Source: Sinomonas sp. P10A9 (lineage in GTDB: Bacteria > Actinomycetota > Actinomycetes > Actinomycetales > Micrococcaceae). From it: a DNA stretch of 64,000 nucleotides. Both the position numbers and the translations under genes were made by a program. Below the pieces are notes generated by a model. That model was given only the letters and a program-made list of their open reading frames with translations. It was not told where the DNA came from and ran no database searches. Below, piece by piece: positions 1 through 10,641 of this stretch (positions are counted from its first letter, which is position 1; each line of letters starts with the position of its first letter). The stretch lies in the NCBI RefSeq assembly GCF_041022165.1, contig NZ_CP163302.1, forward strand, positions 3,410,001 to 3,474,000, written 5' to 3'.

Positions 1-2
1 CT

Positions 3-524
3 TCCAACCGGAAGCCCCTCCCCGACCGAGTGGACCTCGACTGGCGGCGCCTCTTCACGGGCTTCGGGTCCGCTGGCTGGATCGACCTGACCAACCGGTC
101 CCAGTCGGTGAATCTGGGCGGGGTGCGCTTCGACTTCTCGGGCGTCGACGATCCGCACCTCAAGCGTGAGCGCTACGCCGACTGGCCCCGCGGGGCGTCG
201 GGCCACGAGGAGAGGCCCCACGTCAAGGTCGCCGTCATCCATGCCCCCTACCAGCGAGTCCTGGACCACTTCACGGATGCCGACGCAGATCTGATCCTCG
301 CGGGCCACACGCACGGCGGCCAGATCTGCCTCCCGGGCTACGGCGCCCTCGTGTCCAACTGCGACCTGCCGACGTGGCGGGCCAAAGGCCTCACGCAGTG
401 GGAGAACGCGGGCCGCTCGGTCCAGCTCAATGTCTCAGGCGGCATCGGCACGTCCCGCTTCGCACCCATCCGCATCGCGTGCCGGCCCGAGGCCGTCCTG
501 CTCACGCTCACGCCGAGGGTGTGA
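3..524 (+). CDS. metallophosphoesterase, C-terminal part (cut by window edge)
   Basis: The frame is open from the left edge, so only the last ~173 residues are present. The motif GHTHGGQ near position 300 is the C-terminal metal-binding block of calcineurin-like phosphoesterases of the YkuE type, and an upstream His in VAVIHAPYQR fits the preceding metal ligand. Such proteins hydrolyse phosphoesters with a dinuclear metal centre, and many are membrane-anchored; the N-terminal anchor would lie outside the window. The stop is followed by 64 bp before the ABC transporter gene. The family call is firm; the substrate cannot be told. Confidence 0.85.
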   Translation, partial: SNRKPLPDRVDLDWRRLFTGFGSAGWIDLTNRSQSVNLGGVRFDFSGVDDPHLKRERYADWPRGASGHEERPHVKVAVIHAPYQRVLDHFTDADADLILAGHTHGGQICLPGYGALVSNCDLPTWRAKGLTQWENAGRSVQLNVSGGIGTSRFAPIRIACRPEAVLLTLTPRV

Positions 525-588
525 TCCACAGCCCGGCACGCAGGCGTAGGGTAGTTGCCACCGCTAACTACTTCCTACCCCGAGGTGT

Positions 589-2544
589 GTGAGCCCCGGC
601 ATGCCACAGCACGCCCCCGTCGACCCCAAGCCTGCTTCCTCCCACAGATCAGGCCCCCAGCAGACCCCGTACTGGGCCTCGATCGCGCGCCTCGGCCCGA
701 TCGTGCGGCCCATCGTGCCGCGCCTCCTCGTAGGCCTCGTTGTCGCCCTTGCGGCGTCCGCCCTTGCCCTTGCGGTGCCGCAGGTGCTGCGCCTTGTCAT
801 CGACGAACTCGTGCACAGCGGAACCCAGCCGTCGGCCGTGTGGGGAGCGGCCGGCGTCGTACTTCTCCTCGGCGTGCTCGAGGCGACCATGATCTACCTG
901 CGGCGCGTGCTCGTGATCGAGCCGAGCATCGGACTCGAGCGGCAGATGCGCGTTACCATGTACGACCACCTGCAGGACCTCCCCGTCTCATTCCACGACC
1001 GCTGGGGCTCAGGCCAGCTGCTCTCGCGCTCGATCGCGGACCTCGCGTTCCTGCGGCGCTGGCTCGCGTTCGGCGCGATCTTCCTCGTGGTCTCGCTCAG
1101 CACCGTGACGCTCGGCGTGGTCCTGCTGTTCACTCTCTCGTGGCAGCTCGCACTCATCTTCCTCGCGGCGGCCGTGCCGATCATGGTGTACGGCGCGATC
1201 TTCCGGCGCCGCTTCTCCCTTGCCACGCGGCGCAGCCAGGACCAGGCCGGCGACCTCGCCACCACGGTCGAGGAGTCCGTCCACGGCATCCGCGTCCTCA
1301 AGGCCTTCGGCCGCGCGCGCGAGGCCCTCGAGGGCTTCACCGAGCAGGCCCAGCAGCTGCGCGAGACCGAAGTGGCAAAGGCGAGGCACCAGGCCCTGTT
1401 CAGCCTCGTCGTGACCCTGCTGCCGGAACTCGCCCTCGGCACGGGACTCGTGACCGGGATATGGCTTGCCGCGTCGGGGCAGCTGAGCCTCGGATCCCTC
1501 GCGGCCTTCTTCGCGACCTCGGCCGCCGTGGCGCAGTTCGTCGAGGCGAGCGGCATGCTCGTGGGCATGGCCCTGACGGCGAAGACGGCGGTCGACCGCC
1601 ACTTCGAGGTCATGGACGCCCGCAACACCATCACCGATCCTGAGTCGCCGCGGCACGTCACCGCCCCGCGCGGTGCGCTGGCCTTCCGCGACGTCCGGTT
1701 CGCGTTCAACGCAGCCGCGCACGACGCCGCGAGCTCGGCTCGCGCTGCAGCCCCGTCCACCGCGTCGCGACCAGCAGACCCGCCGCGCGACGTCCTGCGC
1801 GGCGTGACGCTGGACATCCGACCCGGCGAGACCATGGCGCTCGTCGGCGCGACGGGCTCGGGAAAGACGACGCTCCTGCAGCTCGTCTCACGCCTCTATG
1901 ACGTCTCGGGCGGGGCGGTCGAGATCGACGGGATCGATGTCCGCGATCTACCCCTCGCTGAGCTGCGCCGGCTCGTCGCGGTCGCGTTCGAAGACACGAC
2001 GCTGTTCTCGTCCTCGGTGCGCGAGAACGTCCTGCTCGGCGCGCCCGTGCAGGAGGGCGCGGAGGCCGATCGCCTGCTCGAAGAAGCGCTCGACGTTGCA
2101 CAGGCCCACTTCGCGCGCTCTCTGCCCGACGGCCTCGACACGACGATCGGTGAGGAGGGCCTGAGCCTCTCCGGCGGGCAGCGGCAGCGCATCGCGCTCG
2201 CACGCGCCATCGCGGCGCGGCCCTCCGTGCTGATCCTCGACGATCCCCTCTCCGCGCTCGACATCGCGACGGAGGAGCGCGTGTCCGAGCGGCTCGGCGA
2301 CGCGCTCGCGCACACCACGACGCTCATCGTGGCGCACCGCCCCTCGACCGTGGCTCTCGCGGACCGGGTCGCGCTCCTGCGGGACGGCGTCGTGGAGGAC
2401 GTCGGAACGCACGCCGAGCTGCTCGCGCGCAGCGAGCACTATCGCTGGGTCATCGCGAGCCTCCCCGAGGAGCCGAGCGACCTCGACAGGGAGCACGAAC
2501 CCGATCTGGACGATTTCCTGCCCGAGGAGGCCGAGTCCCGGTGA
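589..2544 (+). CDS. ABC exporter half-transporter, subunit 1 (degenerate Walker B)
   Basis: A 651-aa fused membrane plus ATPase half-transporter. The N-terminal ~330 residues carry the six-helix exporter domain. The nucleotide-binding domain has Walker A GATGSGKT (420-427), signature LSGGQ (527-531), Walker B ILDDP and H-loop His583. The catalytic glutamate after Walker B is replaced by Asp552. Known heterodimeric exporters of the TM287/288, BmrCD and LmrCD type have this same change in one subunit, giving one non-hydrolysing ATP site. The gene overlaps the next by 4 bp, so the two are translationally coupled. The start is GTG at 589 with a short-spaced GAGG; ATG 601 is the alternative. Substrate unknown, probably drug or lipid efflux. 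Confidence 0.9.
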   Translation: MSPGMPQHAPVDPKPASSHRSGPQQTPYWASIARLGPIVRPIVPRLLVGLVVALAASALALAVPQVLRLVIDELVHSGTQPSAVWGAAGVVLLLGVLEATMIYLRRVLVIEPSIGLERQMRVTMYDHLQDLPVSFHDRWGSGQLLSRSIADLAFLRRWLAFGAIFLVVSLSTVTLGVVLLFTLSWQLALIFLAAAVPIMVYGAIFRRRFSLATRRSQDQAGDLATTVEESVHGIRVLKAFGRAREALEGFTEQAQQLRETEVAKARHQALFSLVVTLLPELALGTGLVTGIWLAASGQLSLGSLAAFFATSAAVAQFVEASGMLVGMALTAKTAVDRHFEVMDARNTITDPESPRHVTAPRGALAFRDVRFAFNAAAHDAASSARAAAPSTASRPADPPRDVLRGVTLDIRPGETMALVGATGSGKTTLLQLVSRLYDVSGGAVEIDGIDVRDLPLAELRRLVAVAFEDTTLFSSSVRENVLLGAPVQEGAEADRLLEEALDVAQAHFARSLPDGLDTTIGEEGLSLSGGQRQRIALARAIAARPSVLILDDPLSALDIATEERVSERLGDALAHTTTLIVAHRPSTVALADRVALLRDGVVEDVGTHAELLARSEHYRWVIASLPEEPSDLDREHEPDLDDFLPEEAESR

Positions 2545-4688
2545 GCCAGCGTCCCACCCGGCCCGGCGGCGGCGTGCGTCGCAACGGCGACCGCAAGAAT
2601 TCCGGCAGCAGCCCCCAGCCAACCCGCCCCCAGGGCGAACGTGGCACGCGCGGCGAGGACGCCGTCGACCTCACGTGGGAGGCGAGCCGCACCGTGCGGC
2701 GTCGCTCGCTCACACTCCTCGGCAACCTCCTGCGGCCGGTGCGCGCAAGGCTGTGGGCCACGCTCGCGATGGTGGTCGTCTCGCAGGCCACCCGCGCCGC
2801 CGGCCCGGCGATCATCGCGTTCGGGATCGACCGGGCGCTGCCCGCGTTCGCGTCCGGCGATCCGGCGCTCACGTGGCTCGCCGGCGGCGGGTACCTGGCT
2901 GCGGCTCTCATCACGGCCCTGCTGACGGCCGGGTATGTGACCTCCACGGCGAAGCTGAGCCAGGCGATGCTCCTTGACCTGCGGGTCTGGGTCTTCCGGC
3001 ACACGCAGAGGCTCAGCCTCGACTTCCATGAGACGTACACATCGGGGCGCATCATCTCGCGGCAGACCTCGGACCTCGAGGCGCTGCGCGAACTGCTGGA
3101 CTCGGGCGTGAGCTCACTCGCGTCCGGCCTGCTGTTCATGGCGTTCACGGCGATCACGGTGTTCGCGCTCGACTGGCCGTCGGGGCTCATCATGCTCGCC
3201 GCGGCCGTGCCGATGACGCTGATCGCGCGCTGGTACCAGATACGGTCGCAGCGGGCCTTCAGGGCCTCACGCGTGGTGTCAGCCCGGCTCATCGTGCACT
3301 TCGTCGAGACGATGACAGGCATCCGCGCGGTCAAGGCGTTCCGCAAGGAACGCGCCAACAGCGCCGCTTACGGCAAGCTCGCCGACGACTACGCCGTGGC
3401 GACCTATCGGTCCGTCATGCTCAACGGCGTGTTCCAGCCGGGACTCGTGCTCACGGGAAACGTGACCGTGGCCGTGATCCTGCTCGTCGCCTCGTTCCGC
3501 GTCCTTGAGGGGAATCTGGCAGTCGGCGTCCTGCTCGCCGTCGTGCTCTCCACCAAACGGTTCTTCAGTCCGCTCGAGACGATCGCCATGTTCTACAACT
3601 CGTTCCAGAGCGCCCAGGCGGCGCTCGAGAAGGTCTCCGGCCTGCTCGAGGAGGTTCCCACCGTCCAGCCGCCGCGCAACCCGGTGCCGCTCCCGGCGGC
3701 ACGGGGCGAGGTGACGTTCGAGTCAGTGGCCTTCTCGTATGGATCCGGGCCAGAGGTGCTGCCCGAGTTCACGCTCCGGATTCCGGCAGGTCAGACGGTT
3801 GCGCTCGTCGGGGCGACCGGTGCCGGGAAGTCGACGCTCGCGAAGCTCGTGGCGCGGTTCTACGACCCCTCAGCGGGCGCAGTGAGGCTCGACGGCGTCG
3901 ACCTCCGCGAGCTCTCGACCGCGGACCTGCGGCGCGCCATCGTGATGGTCACGCAGGAGGCGTTCCTGTTCTCCGGGTCCGTGGCGGACAACATTGCCCT
4001 CGGGCGGCCGGACGCCTCCCGCGCTGAGATCCAGGCCGCGGCGCGGTCTGTCGGCGCGCACGAGTTCATCTCAGCGCTGCCGGACGGCTACGACACCGAT
4101 GTGACAAAACGCGGCGGCCGCGTCTCGGCGGGCCAGCGTCAGCTCATCTCCTTTGCGCGGGCGGTGCTGGCGGCCCCGGCGGTGCTCATCCTCGACGAGG
4201 CCACGAGCTCGCTGGACATCCCCTCGGAGCGGCTCGTCCAGACGGGCCTCGCGCGACTCCTGGGCGGGACTGCCGTCGGCTCTGCCCGAGACACTGCCGG
4301 CGACACTCACGCACGCGGGCGTGCGGACGACGGCGGCGGGGCGCCTCAGGGTGGACCGCCGCCACGGGTGGCTGGTCGGGACGAGCAGGACAGCCGTCCC
4401 AGCGCACCTGCGGATCACCGTGGCGTGGCCGCTTCCGCACCTCGCCCGACTGACGGACAGGAGGCTCGACCCGGCGTTCAGGGTGGTCGCCCTGGCGCCC
4501 AGTCAACTAGCTCCGACGCGCGGACGGCGATCATCATCGCCCACCGGCTGTCAACGGTCGAGATCGCTGACCGTGTGCTCGTCGTGGACGGCGGGCGCAT
4601 CGTCGAGGACGGGACACCTGCGGAACTCTTGGCCGGCGGAGGACGCTTCGCTGCCCTGCATGGAGCGTGGCGCGACTCGCTCGTCTAG
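2541..4688 (+). CDS. ABC exporter half-transporter, subunit 2, with 84-aa insert in the ATPase domain
   Basis: Partner of the preceding gene; its GTG start lies inside that gene's stop. Motifs: Walker A GATGAGKS (424-431), Walker B LDE with catalytic Glu553, H-loop His668. Its signature is VSAGQ (528-532), not LSGGQ, which would complete the degenerate composite site formed with subunit 1. Between the D-loop and H-loop lie 114 residues, against 30 in subunit 1. The excess is an 84-residue Gly/Pro/Ala/Arg-rich stretch at about 577-660 (nt 4269-4520) that looks disordered. The frame is intact on both sides, so it is an in-frame insertion, not a frameshift. Function: ATP-driven export as a heterodimer. 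Confidence 0.9.
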   Translation: MSQRPTRPGGGVRRNGDRKNSGSSPQPTRPQGERGTRGEDAVDLTWEASRTVRRRSLTLLGNLLRPVRARLWATLAMVVVSQATRAAGPAIIAFGIDRALPAFASGDPALTWLAGGGYLAAALITALLTAGYVTSTAKLSQAMLLDLRVWVFRHTQRLSLDFHETYTSGRIISRQTSDLEALRELLDSGVSSLASGLLFMAFTAITVFALDWPSGLIMLAAAVPMTLIARWYQIRSQRAFRASRVVSARLIVHFVETMTGIRAVKAFRKERANSAAYGKLADDYAVATYRSVMLNGVFQPGLVLTGNVTVAVILLVASFRVLEGNLAVGVLLAVVLSTKRFFSPLETIAMFYNSFQSAQAALEKVSGLLEEVPTVQPPRNPVPLPAARGEVTFESVAFSYGSGPEVLPEFTLRIPAGQTVALVGATGAGKSTLAKLVARFYDPSAGAVRLDGVDLRELSTADLRRAIVMVTQEAFLFSGSVADNIALGRPDASRAEIQAAARSVGAHEFISALPDGYDTDVTKRGGRVSAGQRQLISFARAVLAAPAVLILDEATSSLDIPSERLVQTGLARLLGGTAVGSARDTAGDTHARGRADDGGGAPQGGPPPRVAGRDEQDSRPSAPADHRGVAASAPRPTDGQEARPGVQGGRPGAQSTSSDARTAIIIAHRLSTVEIADRVLVVDGGRIVEDGTPAELLAGGGRFAALHGAWRDSLV

Positions 4689-4772
4689 CCTGCGTGCGGT
4701 CGAGTCGCTCCCGTCTGGGTTCTTCCCTCTCTCCTCTTCCGCTCGAGCGTCTGGCAACCTATGATGGGAATA

Positions 4773-4813
4773 TATTTTCGAATCATTAGAAGATTTACTG
4801 TATGTATTTTCGA
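4773..4813. repeat. AT-rich upstream region with TATTTTCGA direct repeat
   Basis: The stretch before the DUF222 gene is strikingly AT-rich for this window. TATTTTCGA occurs at 4773-4781 and again at 4805-4813, 32 bp (about three helical turns) apart. This may be the promoter or operator of the downstream gene. The observation is direct; the role is inferred. Confidence 0.5.
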
Positions 4814-4837
4814 TAGAGTCGAGGGGATGAAACGACC

Positions 4838-6757
4838 ATGACGACAGTGCCCAGCACCGCAGACCTGCACGATCGGCCCTCGGACTTCATGGCGTTTGCC
4901 CCACGCAGTTCCTCTGGGATCCGCGGGCGCCTCTGGACCGTTGACCCGTCCCTGATGGACCACCGCATCGCTGCTGAGATCCTCGCAGAGGTCCCCCGGC
5001 TCATCGCCTACGCAACGGCATTGCAGGCCACGGCCGTCGAACGCGTCCGGGAGGGCATCGCGAACGAGCCGCTCCCGGTGCGCGACGGCCAGCCCACCCG
5101 GCTCGACGGGAATTTGGCGCATGGGCTCGCCGTAACCGAGATTGCGACCATTCAGGAGACGAGCGAGTCGGCAGCCGCCAGGCTCCTCAACGTCTCTGAG
5201 GCCCTGTGCGCCACCCACCTCGGCGTTCTCGAAGCGCTCGAGTCGGGCGACATCCATGAGCACCATGCCCGGACCATCGTGGATCAGGCTGGGACGCTTC
5301 CCGAGATCGTCGCCGAGCCCTTCGGCCTTCAGGCTCTCGGGAAGGCCCGCACTGCATCCGGTCGCCTGCGGACACCTGCGGAGTTCCGCAGAGCGGTCCG
5401 GGACCTTCGCGAGAAGCTGCACCCAGAGAGCATCGCCGTCCGGAAACGCGCTGCGGCCTCGGAGCGAGGTGTGTGGTGTGCGCCCGAGCAGGACGGCATG
5501 ATGTCGCTCACGGCCCTCATGCCTGCTGAGACTGGCCTCTCGATGTACAAGCGGATCGACTCCATCGCGCGGGCGGCCCACCGCGCACCCGCCGAGCATC
5601 GCACACTCCCCCAGCTTCGGCACGATGTCCTCGCCTCCCTTGGCCTCACCGGGACGATCAGCACCTCTCGGGCAGACACCGGCAGCCAGTCCGACGAGCC
5701 CGACCAGTCCGACCACACCAGCCGGCACGACAACGCCGCCCAGCCCGAGGCCGAGCACACCGGCCAGCGCGACAATATCGACCAGTTCCGATACGCCGAC
5801 CAGACCCGAGCCGACACCGTCACAGGCATCGAGGCCGCCGACGTTCTCGGGCTTCCGGACCCGATCGATGTTCCAGAGGATCTCATCTCGTCGATCAAGG
5901 CCGAGATTGTGGTGCACTTGGCCTCGTCGAGCCTCCCTGCCGCTCATGCATCCAGTGACGAGGCATGCACATCAGGCACTGGGGGCGTCACCGATCCGGA
6001 CACCGCCTACCTCGAGGGATTTGGGGTGATCGACGCAGCCACCGCGCGTTCCCTGGCTGCCTCTGCGCCAGCGTGGCGCAGGCTGTGGACAGACAGCGAG
6101 GGAACGCCGCTCCGGCTCGGGCGCACCACGTACCGACCGCCCGAAGCACTGCGTCTCTTCCTCAAGTATCGCGATGGAACCTGCACCTTCCCGGGCTGCA
6201 CGCGCCCCGCTGAAAGTGCTGAGCTCGATCACACGCATGAATGGCAGGACGGGGGCGCAACGGACGCCGACAACTTGGCACACCTGTGCCGCAAACACCA
6301 TGCCCTGAAGTCGGTGGCACTGGTCCAGGCGCGCCAGCAGGCCGCGCAGGCCGCATTCGATACCGACTCCCAGTATGCGGAGCCCACAGGGACAATGATC
6401 TTCACGACAATGCTCGGATATGAGCGGACAACCACCCCGAGCGATCGCGATCGGCTCCTCGGCATCGTCTACGACCCTCTGGCCCCTCAAACGATGACGG
6501 TGCCCCATGTGCAGGTCCCGATATCGTCGGGGGCCGTCAAGCCGGCAACGACACCGACCATTGGTTCGATCCCCACAGAACACACCGAGGGCGCACGGCG
6601 TCCCACGAAGCCAGATCGACCGTCGACGGCCGTGCAGAACAACGCGCACCCATCCAACGCACACCCGTCTGACGCGCAACCGCCCGTTCAGATCGACGGA
6701 CCACCACCTGCCGGGCCACCACCCGCCGGGCGCGAGGAAGAACCCCCGCCATTCTGA
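4838..6757 (+). CDS. DUF222 / HNH endonuclease domain protein
   Basis: A 639-aa protein of the 13E12-repeat/DUF222 family common in Actinobacteria, usually in several copies per genome. The N-terminal two thirds is DUF222-like. The HNH nuclease core follows: CTFPGC from Cys449, then the ELDHTHEW block and HLCRKHH. These give the paired Cys and His ligands and the catalytic His of an HNH fold. A His/Asp/Gln-rich linker (about residues 275-320) and a Pro-rich tail flank the domains. The start ATG follows GAGGGG by 9 nt. It stands alone between the ABC pair and the tRNA. Its role is unproven; restriction-like or mobile-element functions have been suggested for the family. Confidence 0.88.
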   Translation: MTTVPSTADLHDRPSDFMAFAPRSSSGIRGRLWTVDPSLMDHRIAAEILAEVPRLIAYATALQATAVERVREGIANEPLPVRDGQPTRLDGNLAHGLAVTEIATIQETSESAAARLLNVSEALCATHLGVLEALESGDIHEHHARTIVDQAGTLPEIVAEPFGLQALGKARTASGRLRTPAEFRRAVRDLREKLHPESIAVRKRAAASERGVWCAPEQDGMMSLTALMPAETGLSMYKRIDSIARAAHRAPAEHRTLPQLRHDVLASLGLTGTISTSRADTGSQSDEPDQSDHTSRHDNAAQPEAEHTGQRDNIDQFRYADQTRADTVTGIEAADVLGLPDPIDVPEDLISSIKAEIVVHLASSSLPAAHASSDEACTSGTGGVTDPDTAYLEGFGVIDAATARSLAASAPAWRRLWTDSEGTPLRLGRTTYRPPEALRLFLKYRDGTCTFPGCTRPAESAELDHTHEWQDGGATDADNLAHLCRKHHALKSVALVQARQQAAQAAFDTDSQYAEPTGTMIFTTMLGYERTTTPSDRDRLLGIVYDPLAPQTMTVPHVQVPISSGAVKPATTPTIGSIPTEHTEGARRPTKPDRPSTAVQNNAHPSNAHPSDAQPPVQIDGPPPAGPPPAGREEEPPPF

Positions 6758-6921
6758 CCATCTGGGCGCTCCTGCTACCGTGCCCGCCGCGATCGCCATC
6801 ATTCAGCGTCACCGCGGTCTGGGTGCGTGGGTTCGGATGCGGTGGTCCGGATGCCGTGGATCGGGGGCGTTGCGCAGTGGTTCGAGCCCGCTGCTCGGCC
6901 CGAAGCGGGCCGCTTTCCGAT

Positions 6922-6951
6922 TTCACGATCACGGAGCGAATCGGGTACTCT
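6922..6951 (+). promoter_or_regulatory. putative promoter of tRNA-Pro
   Basis: TTCACG (6922-6927) and TACTCT (6946-6951) are separated by 18 bp and lie 35 bp before the tRNA. They are a moderate match to housekeeping sigma elements. The preceding 6758-6921 stretch shows nothing recognisable. Confidence 0.45.
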
Positions 6952-6986
6952 AGATGAGTTGCTCCGGGGAGACCCAAGCGACGGAT

Positions 6987-7063
<77 letters not shown>

Positions 7064-7070
7064 GACAAGA

Positions 7071-7100
7071 GCCCCGCGGCCGTAGCCGCGGGGCTTTCTT
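7071..7100 (+). terminator. intrinsic terminator after tRNA-Pro
   Basis: Perfect 10-bp stem GCCCCGCGGC / GCCGCGGGGC with a CGTA loop, followed by TTTCTT. Classic Rho-independent shape. Confidence 0.92.
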
Positions 7101-7222
7101 CATTGTCGGGGATGCTCATTCGACACTGTCCGGACGCCAGCGTCGTGGCGACGGGTCAGCCGTACAGAAAGCTCAGCGGCGCAGAAAGCCAATGGTGCAG
7201 AAGGCCCAGTTGCACAGAATGC

Positions 7223-10090
7223 TCAGTGATGCGGAAGCACGGGGTGCGTGCGACCCCGCCCGAGTCGGTGCCGGAGCGCCTTGTGCAGCGCGTCCCCGAT
7301 GACGACGCCTGGGATTGCCAGCGCGGCAAGGACAAAACCCTCGAGTGGCGGCGGCCCCTGGCCGAGAAGCCTGGCCACCGGTCCGACGAACAAGAACAGG
7401 GCAAGCAGTCCAAGCTCGACGACGATGGCCCACAGGAGCATCCGATTGCTCCCCCAGGACAGCCTCCAAGCGGGCCAGCTCGCGCTGCGGCATGCATAGG
7501 CGTTGGCAAGCTGCCCCAGGACGACCGCGGTGAAGGCTGCGCCCGACGCCGCGGCGACAACACCGGCCGAGGGCAGGTCGCCGCCCGGCCGCCATCCTCC
7601 GAGCCAGAGGACCACGGCGAACGCGGTCATCTCGAACACCACCTCGACGGGTCCGAGGACCGCGAAGACCCGGAACATCAGGCTCCCGTCCATGAGGTGC
7701 CGACGCTCGGGTGGCCGCTTGAGAACGCCCAAGCTGGGCTTCTCACCGCCGAGTGCGAGCGCGGGCAGGAGGTCCGTCCCGATGTCGAGGAACAGGATCT
7801 GAAGCACTCCAAGCGCGAGGGGGAAGTGCCCCGCAGAGAGGGCCCACACGACGAAAGGCGTCAGCTCGGCCACGTTGTCGGTGAGGTGGTACGTGAGGAA
7901 CCGCCGGATGTTCGCGTAGGTCGCGCGCCCCTGTTCCACCGCGACGATGATCGTCGCGAAGTCGTCATCGAGCAAGACGAGGTCCGCAGCGTTCCGCGCC
8001 ACGTCTGTCCCGCTTCGGCCCATCGCCACACCAATGTCCGCAGCCTCGAGCGCGGGACCGTCGTTGACGCCGTCGCCCGTCATCGCCACGCAGTGGCCGC
8101 GGCCCTGCAACGCGTGGGCCACCCGCAGCTTCTGCTCCGGGGTGACGCGCGAGATGACGACGCCGTCGCGGTCCAGGAGCGCGCCGAGCACCTGGAGGTC
8201 CTCGGGAAGGCTCGCACCCTCAAGAACAGCCCCCGAGCCGCTCTTGTGGTCACCACTGTTGCGGTCAATCAGTCCGATCTCCCGGGCGATGGCGGCCGCG
8301 GTCGCCGGGTGGTCGCCCGTCACCATCGCGATCCGGATGCCTGCCTCGCGCGCCTGCCGGATCGCGCCCTCGACGGCAGGCCGAGGGGGATCGTGCAGCC
8401 CGATAAGGCCCCGCAGCACCAGTCCCTGTTCGAGCACGACGGCGCTGGCCTCACCGCGTGCTGCCGCCTCGGCCTCCGCCGGGGCAAGGCTGCGCGACGC
8501 CACAGCGAGGACTCTCAGGCCCCGCGCAGCGAGTTCCTCGAGCACAGCACCCGCTCTCGTGCGCCACGCGTCGTCTCCCCTGCGATCCCCGGCCGAACCG
8601 CCACCGTCCTCGAACACGCCAGCGCCGTGCCCGGCCGAACGCGCGCTGGCCTGAGTGCCGCCCGGCGTGGTGCGGGCCCGATCTCCGAGGCATAAGTCGA
8701 ACAGCACCTCCGGCGCTCCCTTGACCCACAGCTCCGGGGGTGTCGCCGGCACGGTTCCCGGCACCTGCTGGGCCTCCGCCCCGGGCCCGGAGGAGTCGCC
8801 ATCGAGCACAACGCTCTGCCGCTTGCGTTCGCCGTCGAACGCAAAGCTCGCCAGCGGAATAGGCCCCTCGGCTGCACCGCCAAGTCTGCGGTCGAGGGCC
8901 GCGAGCGCGGCTTCCATGGGATCGCCCACAGCGCGCCACTCGCCGTCATGCTCCTCGATGTCGCCCTGCGACGCCGCGTGTGCCCCGGTCGCCAGCTGCG
9001 CGGCCGCGACAAGGGCCTCGGGAGGGCCGTCGAGCGCGGCCTCGGGCGCGTACCCGTGTCCCTCGATGGTCGCGGATCCGGCGGGAGTCCAGACCTCCAC
9101 GGCGCTCATGCGGTTCTGCGTGAGCGTGCCCGTCTTGTCAGTGCAGATGAAGGTGGTCGAGCCGAGCGTCTCAACGGCCTCGAGGTTGCGCACGAGCGCG
9201 TGGCGACGGCTCATCCGCTGGGCGCCCATGGCGAGGGAGAGCGTGACGGTGGGCAGCAGGCCCTCGGGTACTAGCGCCACGGTGACCCCGATGGCAAAGA
9301 GGAACGCACCGGTCAGCGGGTTGCCGATGAGCAGGGAGACCAGGAAGAACACGGCCCCGACCGTCACCGCGACGACCGCGATGATCTTCACGATCCGCTT
9401 GAGCTCAAGGTCCAGCGGACTCGGCGGCGGGACCGCCCGCGTGGTGAGGCGGGCGATCTCTGCGAGGCGGGTCGCCGACCCAGTCGCCGTGACGCGGCCG
9501 ACGGCGTCCCCCACCGCGACGAACGTCCCCCCGGATGCGGCGTCGCCCGCCCCGCGCGGCACCGGAAGACTCTCTCCGGTCAGCATCGACTCATCGATCG
9601 ACACTCCTGATGCCTGCAGGAAGTCGAGGTCCGCGGGCACGCGATCGCCTGCCGTGAGCAGTACGACGTCGCCAGGGACGAGGTCCACGGCACCGACGAC
9701 GGTCGTCCGCCCGTCCCGGCGGACCTGGACGTTGCTGGGCAGTAGCTCCCGCAGCTTCGCCGAGGCACGTTCGGCGCGCGCTTCCTGGAAGAACGCGAAG
9801 AGTCCGTTGACCACCACCACAGCGGCGATCGCCCAGCCGAGCTCGGGCATGCCGGCAATGAACGCCAGAGCCGACGCTGCCCAGAGCATGAGTGCGAAGA
9901 AGTGCCCGAGTTCGGCGGCAAGGCGGAGCCACCACGGACGTGGTCTCTCGCGGGGAAGGCTGTTGGGACCGAAACGCTCGCTGAGCTCTTCGACCTGACC
10001 GCTGTCAAGGCCCTCCGGCAGGGTCATACCGGGCGCATGCGGTCTCGACGGTCCGATCGGAACTCGCGAGGAGACGCTCACGGACGCCAT
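7223..10090 (-). CDS. P2-type cation-transporting ATPase
   Basis: A ~955-aa P-type ATPase. Visible blocks: actuator loop TGES; the PEGLLPTV motif in M4; phosphorylation site DKTGTLTQN; hinge [11 protein letters not shown]; and a six-helix C-terminal bundle containing [16 protein letters not shown]. The PEGLL and IGTD motifs are closer to the Na,K-ATPase/IIC-like branch than to heavy-metal P1B pumps, and no CPC or N-terminal metal-binding CxxC is seen. It probably exports a cation (Na, Ca or Mg class), using ATP, in the cytoplasmic membrane. An Ala/Gly-rich stretch interrupts the nucleotide-binding domain. The start is uncertain: ATG 10090 is chosen, with ATG 10027 as alternative; neither has a strong ribosome site. 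About 15-nt imperfect CAGAAAGCTCAG-like repeats lie just beyond its stop (7160-7222). Confidence 0.9.
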   Translation of the reverse strand: MASVSVSSRVPIGPSRPHAPGMTLPEGLDSGQVEELSERFGPNSLPRERPRPWWLRLAAELGHFFALMLWAASALAFIAGMPELGWAIAAVVVVNGLFAFFQEARAERASAKLRELLPSNVQVRRDGRTTVVGAVDLVPGDVVLLTAGDRVPADLDFLQASGVSIDESMLTGESLPVPRGAGDAASGGTFVAVGDAVGRVTATGSATRLAEIARLTTRAVPPPSPLDLELKRIVKIIAVVAVTVGAVFFLVSLLIGNPLTGAFLFAIGVTVALVPEGLLPTVTLSLAMGAQRMSRRHALVRNLEAVETLGSTTFICTDKTGTLTQNRMSAVEVWTPAGSATIEGHGYAPEAALDGPPEALVAAAQLATGAHAASQGDIEEHDGEWRAVGDPMEAALAALDRRLGGAAEGPIPLASFAFDGERKRQSVVLDGDSSGPGAEAQQVPGTVPATPPELWVKGAPEVLFDLCLGDRARTTPGGTQASARSAGHGAGVFEDGGGSAGDRRGDDAWRTRAGAVLEELAARGLRVLAVASRSLAPAEAEAAARGEASAVVLEQGLVLRGLIGLHDPPRPAVEGAIRQAREAGIRIAMVTGDHPATAAAIAREIGLIDRNSGDHKSGSGAVLEGASLPEDLQVLGALLDRDGVVISRVTPEQKLRVAHALQGRGHCVAMTGDGVNDGPALEAADIGVAMGRSGTDVARNAADLVLLDDDFATIIVAVEQGRATYANIRRFLTYHLTDNVAELTPFVVWALSAGHFPLALGVLQILFLDIGTDLLPALALGGEKPSLGVLKRPPERRHLMDGSLMFRVFAVLGPVEVVFEMTAFAVVLWLGGWRPGGDLPSAGVVAAASGAAFTAVVLGQLANAYACRSASWPAWRLSWGSNRMLLWAIVVELGLLALFLFVGPVARLLGQGPPPLEGFVLAALAIPGVVIGDALHKALRHRLGRGRTHPVLPHH

Positions 10091-10161
10091 TCTTGCCGCC
10101 CGCGCGCCCTCCCGGAAGGGACCAACGGACCTGCTTGGGAGGGATGCCCAGGCGCACCGGG

Positions 10162-10214
10162 CATCGGAGATCAGGCACCGGGCACCGGAGATCAGGCAGC
10201 GGGCACCGGGGCCA
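10162..10214. repeat. 21-nt tandem repeat upstream of the ATPase gene
   Basis: Two and a half units of a 21-nt repeat built on GGCACCGGAGATCAG, starting at 10162, 10183 and 10204. It lies between the ATPase start and the peptide-gene terminator. It does not match the GGGGTGACCTC repeats elsewhere but shares their period. Confidence 0.7.
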
Positions 10215-10238
10215 TGCACCGTACGACAGCACAGAGAT

Positions 10239-10262
10239 GCCCCGGACCATCAGGTCCGGGGC
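10239..10262 (-). terminator. hairpin terminator downstream of the repeat-peptide gene
   Basis: Perfect 10-bp stem GCCCCGGACC / GGTCCGGGGC with an ATCA loop, 107 bp past the peptide stop. On the minus strand it is followed by ATCTCTGTGC, a weak U tract. It would separate the peptide gene from the ATPase gene. Confidence 0.65.
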
Positions 10263-10368
10263 ACACGCCCAGCCTGTGTCAGCGCTCCCCCACAGCTAGC
10301 GTTCTCGCGCTGACACGGTTGTTGAGTTTGTCGTTCAGACTGGACGTGCAGACCGCGACGGGCTCCCC

Positions 10369-10569
10369 TCAGAAGCCAGCGGCGTTGACCTTCATGGGAT
10401 CAGGCCAGTTGCCGATGGCGACGGGAGCCTGCATCGGATCGGGCCAGTTGCCGATCGCGCTCACCTTCATGGGGTCGGGCCAGTTGCCGATCGCCGTCGG
10501 GGTGCCGGCAACGCCGCTGATGGCAAGGGCTCCCCCGAGCGCGACGGTGGCAATCAGTTTCTTCAGCAT
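10369..10569 (-). CDS. exported small precursor with three AIGNWPDPM repeats (candidate signal peptide precursor)
   Basis: A 66-aa protein starting MLKKLIATVALGG, a Sec signal peptide with Lys-rich n-region and a hydrophobic core ending near SGVAG. The rest is three copies of the nonapeptide AIGNWPDPM, separated by KVS and QAPV and ended by KVNAAGF. The DNA copies differ at four codons (Ala1, Pro6, Asp7, Pro8), always at third positions, so the peptide is conserved while the DNA drifted. ATG 10569 is preferred because AAAGGA sits 7 nt upstream; ATG 10575 is only 1 nt away from it. A consensus-like promoter lies upstream and a hairpin downstream. The gene is divergent from an XRE/TPR regulator. 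By analogy with Gram-positive pheromone precursors it may release a nonapeptide signal; that is inference. A multi-core modified peptide is the alternative, but no modifying enzyme is adjacent. Confidence 0.85.
   Translation of the reverse strand: MLKKLIATVALGGALAISGVAGTPTAIGNWPDPMKVSAIGNWPDPMQAPVAIGNWPDPMKVNAAGF
10393..10494 (-). repeat. three coding repeats for AIGNWPDPM
   Basis: Repeat units at 10468-10494, 10432-10458 and 10393-10419, 27 nt each, with starts 36 and 39 nt apart. Substitutions between copies are all synonymous. Confidence 0.95.
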
Positions 10570-10641
10570 CTTCATGTCCTTTGAGAGTCGGTCCCGATGT
10601 CTTGCACGGGACGGGGTGCGTCCGCTGGGGCAGAGCGTGCT

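Noticed and set aside
4153..4764. Frameshift in the second ABC subunit
   Set aside because: The main frame continues to an intact H-loop after the insertion, and the extra length is a whole number of codons.
7103..8695. Long plus-strand frame opposite the P-type ATPase
   Set aside because: It is the antisense shadow of a clearly recognisable ATPase, typical of GC-rich DNA.
10369..10569. Lantibiotic or other modified-peptide precursor
   Set aside because: No modification or dedicated export enzymes are adjacent, there is no Cys, and a Sec signal plus a TPR regulator fit a signalling peptide better. It is not fully excluded.
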